Source: Aureococcus anophagefferens (Eukaryota > Sar > Pelagophyceae > Pelagomonadales > Pelagomonadaceae). Taken from it: a stretch of DNA of 27,435 nucleotides. The DNA is taken from contig NW_008705580.1 of NCBI RefSeq assembly GCF_000186865.1, forward strand, positions 412,697 through 440,131, given 5' to 3'. Both the position numbers and the translations under genes were made by a program. The stretch's first letter is position 1. Every line of letters starts with the position of its first letter. The notes beneath the pieces were generated by a model. That model was not told the DNA's origin. It saw only the letters and a program-made list of their open reading frames with translations, and ran no database searches. Below are positions 7,378-19,600 of the stretch, piece after piece.

Positions 7378-8676
7378 ATGGCCTTTGCAATGAGTGGTGG
7401 AGACGCTCATTTGCTCGCGCCCTTTGATGGGAGCTGTCAGAGGGCGTTTGTTGCTAGCTTGGCAGCACTGCACCGAACTAGCACCTCATCAGCAGCAATA
7501 CCGCTAGGTCTCTTGGGGTTTCGTACCATCGGAAGCATGCGGCGCGCGTTACTTTGCCAGGGTGCAATTGCTTGGTCGGCAGCTCTTCCCCTGCTTGGAG
7601 AGGGAATAGAGACAACACATGTCACGTCTGCGCGTCACGCGTATCGTTGTTCGGTGGCTGCAGGGTTAGGCCATGAAGCATCTAGAGAGGTACTAAACCG
7701 AAAGACCGCCGATATAGTCTCTATAATTCTCTCAGCGGCGCATCGACTAGCAAATACCTCTGAGGGGTGCAAGCAGCTCTCTATAACAGGGCTTTTCCTA
7801 GATTTGCATGAACAGCCAAGAAAGTCAATAGGCAGGCAGCTCGATGAAAGTCAAGCAGTCCTTGCCGGGCGCATCGCAAAGGAAGCAACTCGCCTTGAGC
7901 TACGCAGGAGGCGCCACATGACTCCAGCGGCAGCACTTCGCACGCCGGTTGCGGTCGAGCTTGTGCACGCTTATGATAGTGCCGCTCTGAAGCTTGCCAG
8001 TTGTGGTTTCTGCATCATAGATGGCGGACTTTCTCTATCAGACTCCCGTATGCTCTATGACCACTTCAGTGGCGCTCTTCATCGTGGTGAACTGTTTGGT
8101 CCTGTTAGCAGTGATGCGTGCAATAAAGGGTCCTTTTCTCTGTCGATTCCCATAATCGTTGGCGCGGGACCTGGGCCAAATAACGAACTCATAAAGCAAG
8201 AAGTAGCGCGCCATCCTTCCAAAGCTGGTGCGTTTGCCAAGGCGTGTGCCCTGCGCAACGCTCTACGCGTATTAATTGGGCTACCTTCAGAGATCATGGA
8301 CAGGTTGAATGCAAAATGCGGATCTTTGGTATCTTCTGAGGTTCCTCCGACAGTCTTGTGCGCATGCTATCCGCCAATCACAGGCGCCTGCTACCACAGG
8401 CACAAAGACTGGTATCCTTACGAAACCTCAAATCACCGATATCTTACAGTCATGTTATATCTGAACCCGGACTGGGCCGAGGCAGATGGCGGCGAACTTG
8501 TAGTTTATAATAATTCTGGCATACTCGAAACGATTCTCCCCATTGCCGGTCGCATGGTCGTTTTTTTTAGCCGCACCATTTGGCATGAAGTTCGGCCTGC
8601 CAAGATGCGCAATCGTTTCGCGTTTACACTCTGGGCCGACAGCGCCGAACTGGGGCCTGGCTCGAAGAGGGCCTAA
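7378..8676 (+). CDS. EGLN/PHD-like 2-oxoglutarate Fe(II) prolyl hydroxylase
   Basis: This intronless 432-residue ORF starts at ATG 7378. The C-terminal domain (about residues 320-425) is a double-stranded beta-helix oxygenase of the prolyl 4-hydroxylase class. It has the Fe-binding HxD (HKD, His342 and Asp344) and the distal His403 in IWHEVRPA. Arg413 in NRFAFTLW follows, the expected 2-oxoglutarate carboxylate-binding residue. The block YLTVMLYLNPDW and the order GGELVVY, GRMVVFFS, HEV, RFAFTLW resemble animal EGLN hypoxia-type hydroxylases more than collagen-type enzymes. The expected reaction is O2- and 2-oxoglutarate-dependent hydroxylation of a protein, probably at proline; the substrate is unknown. 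The N-terminal 190 residues are helical and unrecognised, with no clear signal peptide, so the enzyme is probably cytosolic or nuclear. It lies between two direct repeats and next to a retroelement-like fragment. Confidence 0.85.
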   Translation: MAFAMSGGDAHLLAPFDGSCQRAFVASLAALHRTSTSSAAIPLGLLGFRTIGSMRRALLCQGAIAWSAALPLLGEGIETTHVTSARHAYRCSVAAGLGHEASREVLNRKTADIVSIILSAAHRLANTSEGCKQLSITGLFLDLHEQPRKSIGRQLDESQAVLAGRIAKEATRLELRRRRHMTPAAALRTPVAVELVHAYDSAALKLASCGFCIIDGGLSLSDSRMLYDHFSGALHRGELFGPVSSDACNKGSFSLSIPIIVGAGPGPNNELIKQEVARHPSKAGAFAKACALRNALRVLIGLPSEIMDRLNAKCGSLVSSEVPPTVLCACYPPITGACYHRHKDWYPYETSNHRYLTVMLYLNPDWAEADGGELVVYNNSGILETILPIAGRMVVFFSRTIWHEVRPAKMRNRFAFTLWADSAELGPGSKRA

Positions 8677-8721
8677 GCGCCAGCTTTGCCACTTGGATCC
8701 GCTGTCTGGAAACGTCTACAA

Positions 8722-8761
8722 AACGAGTGCTGAGAATCGACTCGTTCGAGCTCTAGAGCTC
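8722..8761 (+). terminator. Hairpin plus palindrome behind the hydroxylase gene
   Basis: AACGAGT (8722-8728) and ACTCGTT (8740-8746) can pair around an 11-base loop. They are followed directly by the 14-bp perfect palindrome GAGCTCTAGAGCTC (8748-8761). They lie 45-85 bases after the stop codon. In a eukaryote this is not a standard terminator, so a 3' end role is only a possibility. Confidence 0.3.
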
Positions 8762-9855
8762 AAACAAGCTCACAACCGATGCCTTCCATGGAATTCATAA
8801 CGCTACTACACCACATGTGGCTGTCGAGCTGAGCTGCAGTAATTTTTAAGTTGAACCTCACCACGCCTATGTTGCAGTTATGGAGGTCGTGTGGTCCATA
8901 TGAGCCATTCGAGGCGCCTAGAGCACCGGACAAGCCGCTCCATCGGTCTCCGAGCACGTCCGTGAAGCCCTGCGGCCCATACACTGCCCGGTGGCGGCTG
9001 CTGACGACCACTGTTTACCGGTAACGCAACATAGGGCCGTCTGTTCAACAACTTCAGTATGGGGCTGGGCGGAGCTCCACGACGAGCTCTCTCTCTCTCT
9101 CTCTCCCGGGCCGGCTCGAACGCGGGAAATTCGACGCCTTCTAGTTTGGACCCCACCAGCGGACCCCACCCGGCCCCCCAGCGCCTGAGTAAAGCCCCCA
9201 GCCGCCGACCAAAAATTGTCGGGGGCGTTTCGGGTTCCTTGGGGTCCCGCCCGGCTCAGGGGGGGGTTCTGGGCGGGGTTCTGCCGCCGCCGGCGGCCGC
9301 GGAGCCTCGGGGCTTACTAGAACAAACTAGAACGGTTCTAGTTCCAGTATGCGGCTCCGGGTGCCCGGAGTTTCTAGCCACGATGCGAGACACAGTTACC
9401 GCGCCCGGCCTATCTGGAGAGGCCTCGGGGTGCGGGGGGGTGGTCGACACAACAGGGGGAGCGAGGGGGGCATATCAAATCCTGGAAAGACCTCACCTCA
9501 GAACGCAACTCATCGCCCTTCAGAAAGGCAAGGTCCCTGGCCTGATCAAAAATTCGATCCACGGGTGTCAAGACTATACTCCGGTCTGAAGCCGGCTCCC
9601 TCTCCCCCCCCCCAAGCAAATTTGCAGGGACGTAAATTTGGGGTCAGGGTGTGAATCAAAACTCCGGTCTTTAACCCGGCTTCGGTCAGTGTTGGACGAT
9701 GGCGCGCGCGCCCAACCCCATGGTCTTCAGACCTGAAACTTGGCAGTCTTAATCTCACCCCCCTTCTCCCAAATCGTGCCAATGCACACCCTCCCTCGAG
9801 CCAAAATGCAGTCGCGGGGATCGTCCATAGCTTGATTAATTGAGATTGCTGGGTT
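8762..9855. other. Intergenic region with simple repeats
   Basis: No gene can be supported. A CT dinucleotide run lies at about 9087-9105, a C-run at about 9605-9614, and a diverged local duplication of ACTCCGGTCT followed by a CCGGCT-type word at about 9579-9597 and 9660-9681. An open frame at 9059-9589 is low-complexity, proline/glycine-rich and spans the CT run, so I do not call it a gene. Confidence 0.45.
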
Positions 9856-10029
9856 TTACGTAGTGCTTGTTAGAGATATGATATGATTTGCTGACTCGGG
9901 GTCAGGGGGCTCCTTTCTGCGTTTCTCCTCCTCGATTATCTCGTCATTAAGGTCGCTCAAGAAACCGTGAAGCCCTTCCTCAGAAAACTCTGATCTATCA
10001 GAATTCTCATATGGTACTAATTCAAACAT
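9856..10029 (-). CDS. Small acidic ORF, 57 residues, unrecognised
   Basis: The frame from ATG at 10029 reads MFELVPYENSDRSEF and continues acidic and charged (SDLNDEIIEEEKRRKEPP) to a stop at 9856. Its composition is more protein-like than neighbouring frames, and the frame is open upstream to about 10113. It could be the last exon or remnant of a larger gene, or chance. No domain is recognisable. Confidence 0.25.
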   Translation of the reverse strand: MFELVPYENSDRSEFSEEGLHGFLSDLNDEIIEEEKRRKEPPDPESANHIISLTSTT

Positions 10030-10180
10030 CAAAGCCGCTTGGCAGGAGTATGTCGGTATGGATCGGCGCAGACAGGGCGGAGCCGTCCTCTGACGACATA
10101 CCCATAGCCACATAACTCATCACTCAATCCCAACCCTTGGATGTTAGTAGAAACCATATGACCCAAAAAATATAAGCCGC

Positions 10181-10297
10181 GCCACCCCGGACCCCGGGGA
10201 AGCGGCGAGCTGGGAGAGGACCACCACAACCAGCAGTTTTATTTAGCTGGATGATGATAGGTGGTCTAAACTCACTAACCCGTTACCGGAAACATAC
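10181..10297 (+). repeat. Right copy of the 117-bp direct repeat
   Basis: This is the gap-free partner of 4554-4670 (about 8 of 117 positions differ, for instance TTTATTTAGCTGG here against TTTATTTGGCTGC). Similarity begins around GCCACCCCGG and ends at GGAAACATAC; the flanks on both sides differ. It lies about 5.5 kb from the left copy in the same orientation. Confidence 0.85.
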
Positions 10298-10664
10298 TGT
10301 ACTGCCGTAAATGCAATTTTTTACGTGAGCCGTCGCCACGGCGTTTTTTCGCGTGTGTTTTTTAAGCGGGGCCGTTTTTTTGTCTTATTTTTTTTTTTCC
10401 GCCGGGGGTCCGAGATGCAAACGGCGTCGATTTAGACTAGAAAAAAAATTGAGCCTACAGTCACCCACTTTAAATAGCCAGGGAGGGGCATACTGGCCTC
10501 CGATGCCAGTGTCATCTACCTAGCACCACACAAACACAGCAAGTACCAACTCCAATCGCAGTTGAACATGGTTCCAAATCTGAAACCTAGATCCCGAGCT
10601 AGATAACCTGATAACCCTGCCACGTTTGTCACAAAGCGCCGGCGAAGTTGCTAAGCGACAAGGT
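10298..10664. other. T-tract-rich region at the 3' end of the giant gene
   Basis: Several T-runs occur on the plus strand (about 10316-10322, 10345-10350, 10375-10400) and an A-run at about 10440-10448. No ORF is supported. It probably includes the 3' untranslated region of the minus-strand gene that stops at 10665; no AATAAA-type signal could be assigned with confidence. Confidence 0.4.
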
Positions 10665-13628
10665 CTATTTGCCAATCAGATCATTCGACTCGCTGTTTTC
10701 TGGGATTGTGTCGGTCGGATTGCCAAAAAGCCCGGGCGGGAGCCAGACGTTGCACGAGTCATCTCCGAGCATGAAGCGTTGTGACGCCAGCTCGAGGAGT
10801 TCGCTCGTCGGGGGATTGTGCCCTTGAGTGGCTATCATGAGGCCAAAGGAGCCAGCCTGCCACACAGCGCCATCACGACCGCCAGTGCCGGCATCGTCCC
10901 ATATGAGCCTGGGTGGAGAAGTAATTGGTCTGCACCACTTGCGAGGAACGCAATGAAAGTCTTGAGTGGACGGAGCCTTCTCATCTCCAGTACCAACCAT
11001 GCCAAGAGCGACCTACACATTTTAGTTGTCATTACGTGCAATACAGCAAATTGGTGCTCTTGCGCTGCTATGCGCAAAGTCAGACGATGGTGGTATGGCC
11101 GCCCAGACATACAGATGCTTGTCGATGCGCTTGCCAATCGTGTTCCACACCTGGCGCCAGCGAAGCGGCGGCGGGAAAAGCTTCGCTACGACAGTAGCCA
11201 TCGAATCAGAGGTCTTAAGTCTCAAAACGTTGAGGTCTGTGACCTCCAGGGTCATACGATGCTGCTTGGTGTCTCGTGCGGGATCTCTAAGGCCCTTGTG
11301 TGCATAATGACCAAGATTAAGGCGATGTCGATTAGCCTTGTGGAGGCCGAGGCTGACATTCGGTGCCCAGACACCGCACTCCGTATGCGCGCCAACGCCA
11401 CGTGATGACCAGACATAATTGAACTGAGTCTGCAAGTGCGCCTTGACCTTAACCTTCGTAAGTGTTGCCTTGGAAACGGCCTTGAGAGCAAAATTGCCCG
11501 CGCCCTCGCGCGCAACAGCGAGTTCAACGATCGGCTTGGGCACAATGCCGCCCGAGGGTACTGTAGAGGCAACAGCGCCGGCCAGAGATCTGCGGCGGTC
11601 AAGCTTAGCAGCCATTATGTCATAGTCCTCGTCATCGCCACCACCCATGAATGCCAATCTGAATTCCGGCAAGGTCAAAAGGCCATCATTATCACGGTCC
11701 AGAAGACGCATGAGCTCGTATATGCGATCAGCAGACAAACCAGACACACCGAGCCACTCGAGTCCACCCCAGAGTTCGCCACAATTCACAAGCCCGGTGC
11801 GATTTGTGTCGAAAGCCCGGAACGCATCGACGGCATGAAGATTTTTGCCTGCAATCGCTGTTGCGACACGTGTTCGAGTGCAGCGAAGTGCGAGGCGTTC
11901 AAACTCATCTTCGGCACGAAAGAGCGCGGCGAGACCAAGGGCATCTGATGGAAGATTTGCCACGAAGGTTGAGGCACCTCGAATTCTCGGGTCCCCTGCA
12001 CCCAACGCTAGGCCGGGAATTTTGGGGCGACGCCGACAAGCACGCACTTCGTCGTACCATATCTTGCGCGCCATGGGTTCGGTGTGTTGTACACCAGCTC
12101 GGAGCACTGCATCGACAGCCGCATCACTAAAGTGATGTTCACTGTCTAAAAATCGCACAGCCTCGAGCACGGATGTAGTCTGGTACGCTCCACGTTTGCT
12201 CGGTACTATACGCGAGCGTGGGACGCAAAAGACATCAAGTGGATAACCTGGGGCACTTGTATTGTGAAGCATGATGTCACAAGCCGGCAGGCCTGGCGAA
12301 AAATCCACATACCGTCGCTGGTGTGTGTGCGCTCTGACTACCTCCGCCTCGGGCAGCGACAGGATGACGTAAAAGCGATTTTGAGCTGGTCTGTAAACCG
12401 CCCGAGTCAGAACCGCATGCTTGAAAGCCTCGAGCGTGCAGCTTGTCGTAGACATGTCTAGAGCCACAGAAGGTCGCTCGCGCAAAGGCACGTCAAGAGC
12501 TTCGAGGGCATTATCTAGCGAGTCACCCTGGAGCTCGCCTAAGGCGTCAGCATCCAACATGTCAAAAGCCCGTGCAAGGTCAGTTTCATTGTGAGTTGAT
12601 AACGAGGGGGGGCGTGGTAAACATGGCATCTTAGAAACATCGCGGTTGCTGTCAGGAACCCACTCGAGGACCACCATCGCATTCTTGAGGCGTCGGTGGG
12701 TGTGCAGGCCCCAAGCGGCTTTATAATAGTTTTCGCTGAAGAAAACACCCTCTGGGAAGCTGCAGGTTCGAGGTGTCTGACCAATCGCTGTGAAGACGCC
12801 AAATGTTGACAGGGGCTTGAAGCATACTGGCACTGCCTGTATCCCAAGTTCCTCGAGGTACCAGGTCGTTGGCCCTTCAGTGTCACGCTGATATTTGCGA
12901 GGAACGAATTCACAGGGAAGTTCCTCCTGTTCCTGTTCCTGTTCCTGTTCCTGTTCCTGTTCCTGTTCTTGCTCTTGTTCCTGTTCCTGTTCTTGCACCT
13001 GTTCTGAGTTCAAGGAGCATACTTCTGTCATCGGTGCGGAATCGGTGCTCGCCCCGACCCCATCTTCGAGACTCGATTCCGCCCCAAATGGCCTTGACTG
13101 ATCAAGCACATGAGCAATGATTTGACGGTCATGATCAGTGACGATGAGAGCTCGATGGCATTCAACAAGGGCAGTGAGTTTAACATGGAAGTCAACGGAA
13201 GTTGGAATCGTGTTCTCGACTCGGTAGTCAAGTCGCTCACGAAAGACATCTAGGCTGGCACGATCACGTGGCGTTGCGGCGACACTACCGACGCGCCGAC
13301 GAGCATCGCCACAAAGCTCACGGTACGCATTCTTCCGCCAGATATTGGCGAGTCTTTGTTCACTCAGGAGATTGAATTGAATTTTCTCAGAGCGCATCCC
13401 ATTGAGGACAAGCCAGCCCATCAGCTCGGGGAGGAGCAAGCCATCTTGATCTAAGTTCCCCTTGTTTAAGTCTGTTCGGAGTCGCTCGAGATGGGTCAGG
13501 GTGTCCATCGACGAAGGTGTCATCGCAGTGGCGACAAGATTCAGTATTTCAGGAGCTACGAGAACCAGCAGCGTCTGGCCTTTCCCAATACCACGCATTC
13601 GAAAGGCGCCTTGAGCATAATCCCGAAA
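10665..13628 (-). CDS. Giant gene, exons 10-11 (QE tract, EF-hands, Vps62/VPS13-like end)
   Basis: Exon 10 (13628-11076) starts FRDYAQGAFRMRGIGKGQT, resembling a helicase motif VI. It continues into the Glu-Gln tract (about 12921-13008) and a degenerate EF-hand-like segment (FDMLDADALGEL). Two clear EF-hands follow: loop DTNRTGLVNCGE at about 11770-11810 and loop DRDNDGLLTLPE at about 11660-11700. The end is beta-rich: SLGLHKANRHRLNLGHYAHK and KHLYVWAAIPPSSDF. Exon 11 (11012-10665) continues VALGMVGTGDE, CVPRKWC and DDAGTGGRDGAVW to a TAG stop. The W-IPP...ALGMV pattern is typical of Vps62/VPS13-like domains. Canonical EF loops have acidic residues at 1, 3, 5 and Glu at 12; the second loop fits fully. 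Confidence 0.8.
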
Positions 13629-16600
13629 CTATGATGAAATACAATCAGCGTAACATAATGGTATCCAAACAATAAAAAACAGGATGGGTGGGATTTGGGG
13701 GATTCGACACGGTGACTCACTGTCATATCCTTGGCAAGCGTGATAGCAGCCCTTGAGTCAAGTCCTTGCTTGATGTCCATGCCCGTCGTATGGATCTGAT
13801 CATAGAAGCAGAACCTTCGCTTGGCAGGAATGCCACTCTGATCGAGAGGCAGTGTGCGGCACCCGTCTCTCACTAGTATCATTTTTCGGTCCGCGTCGTC
13901 TAGGTAAACGACCCCGTCGAACTTCTCCGCGGGCAACGTAGGGAGCGAACCAAATTTGCCTTTCCCGAACAGCAGTGCCTCGGCAACGTCGCGATTCCCA
14001 TAGCCAGTGACAAGGGCACCGGTGTCGATCAGCGCAGAAAGGTCGCCCTGAGCGCAGCGTGAGAGGACGGAGTCCGCATTCCAGTCATTCGGAAGCGGTG
14101 CTGAAGCGCAGACACTAGAGTCAGATAAAATCGCAACCATTTTACCATCGGATTCGCGTTCGTAACAGCATGCACCGAGCTCCAGAGGCAGAAGCTCTGA
14201 GGGCGTGCCGCTGAATCCAAGGCGAGTCCCAAAAATGAGGTCGCCGCCAAGGTCCTGTCCACAGGCTGAAAGTTTGAGCCCCTGGTGAGCACAAGTTGCT
14301 GGGAAAACGTGTGTATGTAGGTAGTGGCGCGAGACCAGCGGGACCTTGCGCAGTAAGCAGAACAGTGCATGTAGCTGCTCCTTGTCGTGTACATTTACTA
14401 TGTGCAGTGGCCAGATGTCGTCATATTTCATGCCACTGCAAAGTCCATCATCATATTCAAAGAGCAAGTCAAAAAGCTGGACCTCAGATCGTCCGGCCTT
14501 GACCTTGGGTACACGAGGCTCGCCCCCACCTAACCCCCCGGGGCCTCGTACCCTTCCACCGGCAACTCTCACCCAAAGCGCAAATTTTTTACACGCAGGG
14601 CGCTTCTCGTACGGCCCTGTTTCGGCCGCCATGGTCTCCCGTAATAACCTGAGGACAATTGCAAAGTCAGTCACGCGAAGGCCCTCATAACGGTATGCAA
14701 GAATTGTCAGTCCGATAACCACATCTGGTTGGCTGAATTCCGAGGCGCGACTCGGTACATCTTTGCCCACAAATGGCACGGCGCAAAGACGCCGGCTCAC
14801 CGGCGTACGTGCATCGTTTAGTCGCTCAAGGTCGCAATCAGCAAGCAGGCCAAACGAGACGCGATTGACCTTACCCAAGACGAAGGGAAGAATATTTCGC
14901 AACCATTCAGACATGAGATTGAGGAGCTTCACACCTTCATCATCAACGTTCGTATTGACGGTGGCTCTGTTTGCTGCACCGCACGTTGCGCCACCTTGCG
15001 TTAGGTAATCAAGTGCGACAGCGTCTTCGATTCCACGAAGTCCAGCGGTGCGCAGGTAAAGCAGTGCCCAGCCCGCGAGAGGCCTAAGCATCTTGGAATC
15101 GTAGAAGCGTCGACTCAGCACTACCACATGCGGTGCTAGTTGTACAACTTTATCTTTTATGCCATCCCCGAGAGCGCGCTTGACAGTTTGAAGGTGATTG
15201 TGGGCTTCAATCGATTCAGAAAAGTCGCCAACGCTCAGGTCATGGCCCGCGCAGAAAAATATTGCATCGAGGAGATGGTAGGGCGCAAGCCATCGTTTCC
15301 CGAGCGCACCCGTAGCGGGGGACACAGTGAAGTCGAGCGGAGCCTTGCTACCCAGTGGCCAGTTGAGCTCCGATTTGAGAGGATGGAGAATTAAGTCCAC
15401 TTCATCAAGGAGACAATGACTGCCATTGAACAGGTGCAGGACTTGGGCGCCAATCTCAGCTTGGGACCGAAGCACAACTTCATCAATTTCAGAGCCATCG
15501 GCGCCGCGCCGGCGCCAAAACGAGAATATTCCCGTCTGTTGCTGTGGACGTTGTACTCCGAAGACTGTACGCGTGATCGAGCTCATCTAGCAATTCAAGC
15601 AGTTTAAGCATGAATGATTTTATAGCAGTCGGCGATGCACAAAGCACCGCTCGCTGAAGAGCAGCACACTCAAGCTTCTGTGAAAAGGTCAAATTTAGCT
15701 CTGTATAGCGGTCGAAACGTAGGGTGTATACAGGTTTCTTCACGATGATCGAAAAACGCTCTCGCATTGTATTTCTAGAGAATTCAAGGAGAGCGTGTGG
15801 CACGACTTGACAAACGAGCCGCGCGCCATCGCCTAGGAAAAGCGCAAGGAGAGGAGATACGACCGTCGTCTTACCGCCGCCCATGATCATTTGCTCGCAG
15901 TGTGATACGCCCTTGCACGCAGAGGACACAAAGGTTTCGACTAGACGGCACTGCGCAGGTCGCAACAGAAGGCCATGCACGAACTCAAAGACCAGGAGCC
16001 GCGGGTCAAAATGAAAGAGCGCACCGTCACCAACGCCATCAAATCGACAGTAGGGTCGCCTTGAATCAAGCTCTTCGGCAAATGCACGTGATCGTAGGGT
16101 AATTTCAGCAACATCGGGCACCGCAGATACCAACGCAGCACAAAGTGACTCGGCTGCTGCGCAACATCGACCCAGCTGTGCAGCGCGGCTCGCAGCGAGG
16201 AGCGCGCGGACTGAAAGCTCTCGCACCACAGCAACCCCTCGGGCCCCAAGACTTGGATTGGCGTCATTGAGTTCACCATCACCATGTGTGTCGAGAAGCT
16301 GCTCTACCAAAGATTCAAACCAAAGGCCTGCTTCAAGTCCACCACGAATCTTTAGAGCCCATGCTTTATCTCTCACGCCACCGCCACCCTCCCCAGCGGC
16401 GAGGATGGACAATTCTGCCGCCTTCTGTGTATAGGCTGCATCTGCAGCACGCAAGACTAGCAGGCGCCGCGTGAGCTCAGCGACGCGTTCAAGATGCGGC
16501 TGGGGCGCTGTAGCCGCATCGGCAATCTCGCTTAGAGTCGCAAGACCACGGATCATGGGCGTGGTACGCTCCCTTTCTGCTGCTGCATACTCCGCTGCAT

Positions 16601-19600
16601 CGACCTCAAGACGCGCAAGTGTGCGCCTAGCAACCACTGATTGGGCAGCAACATTGGCACCTACCTCAAACGGCAACCTTCCAGACACCTCAGTCGAGCT
16701 GGAAGGGATTCGCGTAATGAGCTCTGTGGTGAGGGGTAGAACAGAAGCCAAGGGACGATCGCCGCATGCTATGACATCCGCGTCACAGAACTTCGCACAA
16801 AGCAGTGCAGCAGTGTGGACTTTTGTACCTGCCTCGAGTCTAAGGCGCGCAGGATCCACGTCGGTGGCTCGGTGTACTGCACGTTGTGGCATTGCAGTGT
16901 CAGCTAGATATCCAACACTGCGCCAAGAGCGAGCACCATTTGCGATGACTGCATCGAGAGCAATGACAGGAAGGACCGCTTGTGCCGGGTGCGCGCGATA
17001 TCGTGGAAGACGCGCTAGGTCTGCGCGTTTGCTTGAGAAGTACTGTTGCACGTTCCTTAATAACTTCTTCGCAACGTCCTGTCCGGCAACTATAGTCGTG
17101 AGCTTGAACTTGCGTGTATCGTCAAACTTGGGCATGCCAGACACGAGTGAAGGTGCCGCACATGCCACGTCTAAGATTGCTCGGAGTTTGCCGGCAAGCG
17201 AACCTGGAGGAGCTTTGACGCCACCACCGCGCGCATCTTCGGGGAGCAGCGCTACGAGATAAGAAGCCAGTAGATATGGTGAGTCTTCAGACCGGACGCC
17301 AAATTTGAGCGTGCCCGTTAGCAATTCGTACAAAAAGAGAAACCCCAAAGCGCCTTTGCCTCCCTGAAGTTCAACGCCGTGGTCGAGTACCGCACAGAGG
17401 CGTCGGCAGCATGCCACGCCCGTGACCTGAATACACGAGATGTGATTATGTGGTAAAAAAGTTGACACGATTAAGAATCTCGTCTAGACAGTTTGACTTA
17501 GCGCAGACAAGTCTTTTAAGTCTTATAATCAAAACTGATATTTGTTTTACAGACAGTCCTTTGCCTCCTCGGGCCGTGAGTAGCTGAGTGTCGCAAAGTT
17601 AGCCATAAACGACTTCGCGTCTAGGCCCACAACACGCGCTGATGCGTCCGAGGGTGGGCCCTCTGGACGATGCTGCGGGTAACGCAGACTCACTCTCCAC
17701 ACTGATGCGCCCATAACGCCCAGCTTTGGCTCTCGTGGCGCATCCGCGCGGAGAGCAAGCCGCAAGAGGTCGCGCCGATTCAGCAGGAGCCAGCCTGCCT
17801 CGTCACTGACATCGACAACACCTCGGGCGATACCACTTAACGATTCTATTGCCTCGAGCTCATCACGGGGAGTGAGACGGCACGGCATACTGACACGATC
17901 CCGTGACAGAAAGTAAAGACGCGCGTCACGGGTAACGTCCCAAGCGGGCATCATGACGTTGGCAACGGCCGCAGTCACAAGGGCAAGCCGCAGGCGCGTG
18001 GCTATAGCGTCGGGCGCTTCATCGTAGGAGAGTGGGCGGAGGCGCTGCCAGAGCTGGAGCTCGTCAGGAGACAGTGGTGCATCCGTGACGCAGCTCGTGC
18101 AAAGGCGAAACGCGTCGGCATAGCGTCGCGAAAGGAGGCGGACAACTAAAAGATGGAGAGCAGATGCAACAGAGGGCGCAGCAAGACACGCATGTGAACT
18201 GTGGATCGGATATAAGTAGTGTCGGGCATCTAATGAACTGAGGTTTCCTAGCCACTCAGTATCACGCCGATCAAGAAGCATACCTCGGGAAGTAACCGGT
18301 GCTGATTTCTTGGATGCGTGACCAGCTCGTACTTCGTCTGCACACAATGGCTTCGCAGTCGCCGGCACCATGGCTACCAAAGACTCATCACGTCCCTCAA
18401 GAACGAGCGCGTGCGGACAGCCACGAATGAGCTCGCTAAGTGCATCATCCGTGCCTCTATAGACCTTAAATCCAGGGTGATCTACTGAGTTGAGATCTCC
18501 ATTAGGGGCAATAGCAAACTTAACACCAACACGTGGAAGTTCTACCAAGCTTGGGTTTGCAACATCACCGGGGCCAATCCTGGCGCCATAACTCCAGAAA
18601 AGTACATGAGAGAGATCGTCAAGACAACCAAAAACATGCGCTATTGTATGCAACGGTGAGTTTGGGGGTGCGTGAATTGCATTAAGAAGCGTCATGGGTG
18701 CCACGGTAACATCAACTGCGGCAAGGCCGAGTGCCTCCTCAGCCGACCCAGCTGAGAGAAGCGTATCGCTTGCGTGTCTTGAGTAGTCGAAGCCTGTGGC
18801 GACAAGCGTAGGCATCTGCCCAGCGTGCACCGTTTTTAGAGGGACGCGCACTGCAATAGCCACAGCAGATGCTTGACCCATGCCAGTAAGATCTGGTGCA
18901 CCTATATTGACGAGACGGACTCGAAGAACTGAGGCAGGTTCAGCACGTGGCCGCGGGGCTGAGATACTGTCTTCTTCGCCAAGAGTATCCGAAGCCGGAT
19001 AGCCGACGAGGTCGTTATTGGCATTTTGCCAAAATACATACTGGTCAAGAAGTGCTCCAGGCAACAATCCGAACAAAAAGCGCTTTGGAATGTAAGCTTG
19101 TTCTCCGAGATCTGCATGCAGATGACGAGAGACAACTAGAGAGGGCTGTGGCGGCGCAGGCCTCGCCGCATCACCGACCGAGAGCGAAGGGCAGGCGCCA
19201 GCTTTTGCGTCGGACTCTGTGCGCGGCGCGGCCTCCAAGGCGAGGCCACCATCGCTGTGCATACAGCGGCTGGCGTCGGATGCAAACACCAGGGTCCTGT
19301 AGAACCGCCGCCCGTGCTCAACTACATTAAACACGTGGACAGAGGGTGGCGATCGGATGACCACCACCTCTTTCAATGTATGTACGACGGATTCGATCGC
19401 ATGCGGCACAGCCTCTTGGTCCTTCTTTGAGCGAACATAATTCCAGGGCCGTCTTGCTTTTGAATCCACGGTTGAATCACCTGACTGGCCTTCAGCAGTC
19501 ACCGCTGTTTCATCTTCACGCTCGGCCGCCTCAGCGGCGGCAAGAACGGCCCTTTCTCTCAGGTCCAGACTAGGTTTCTGTTTGAGCTGCCGGATCGTTT

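Noticed and set aside
9059..9589. 176-codon plus-strand ORF
   Set aside because: It is low-complexity Pro/Gly/Ser-rich, spans a CT dinucleotide run, and shows no domain or codon bias.
12921..13008. Possible CRISPR-like or satellite array
   Set aside because: The units are 6 bases with no spacers and are in frame as Gln-Glu codons inside a clear exon.
16471..17262. A 263-codon plus-strand open frame opposite the giant gene
   Set aside because: It lies opposite exon 8, where conserved DUF3638-type residues are on the minus strand. Its composition is Ser/Ala/Arg-rich with no domain.
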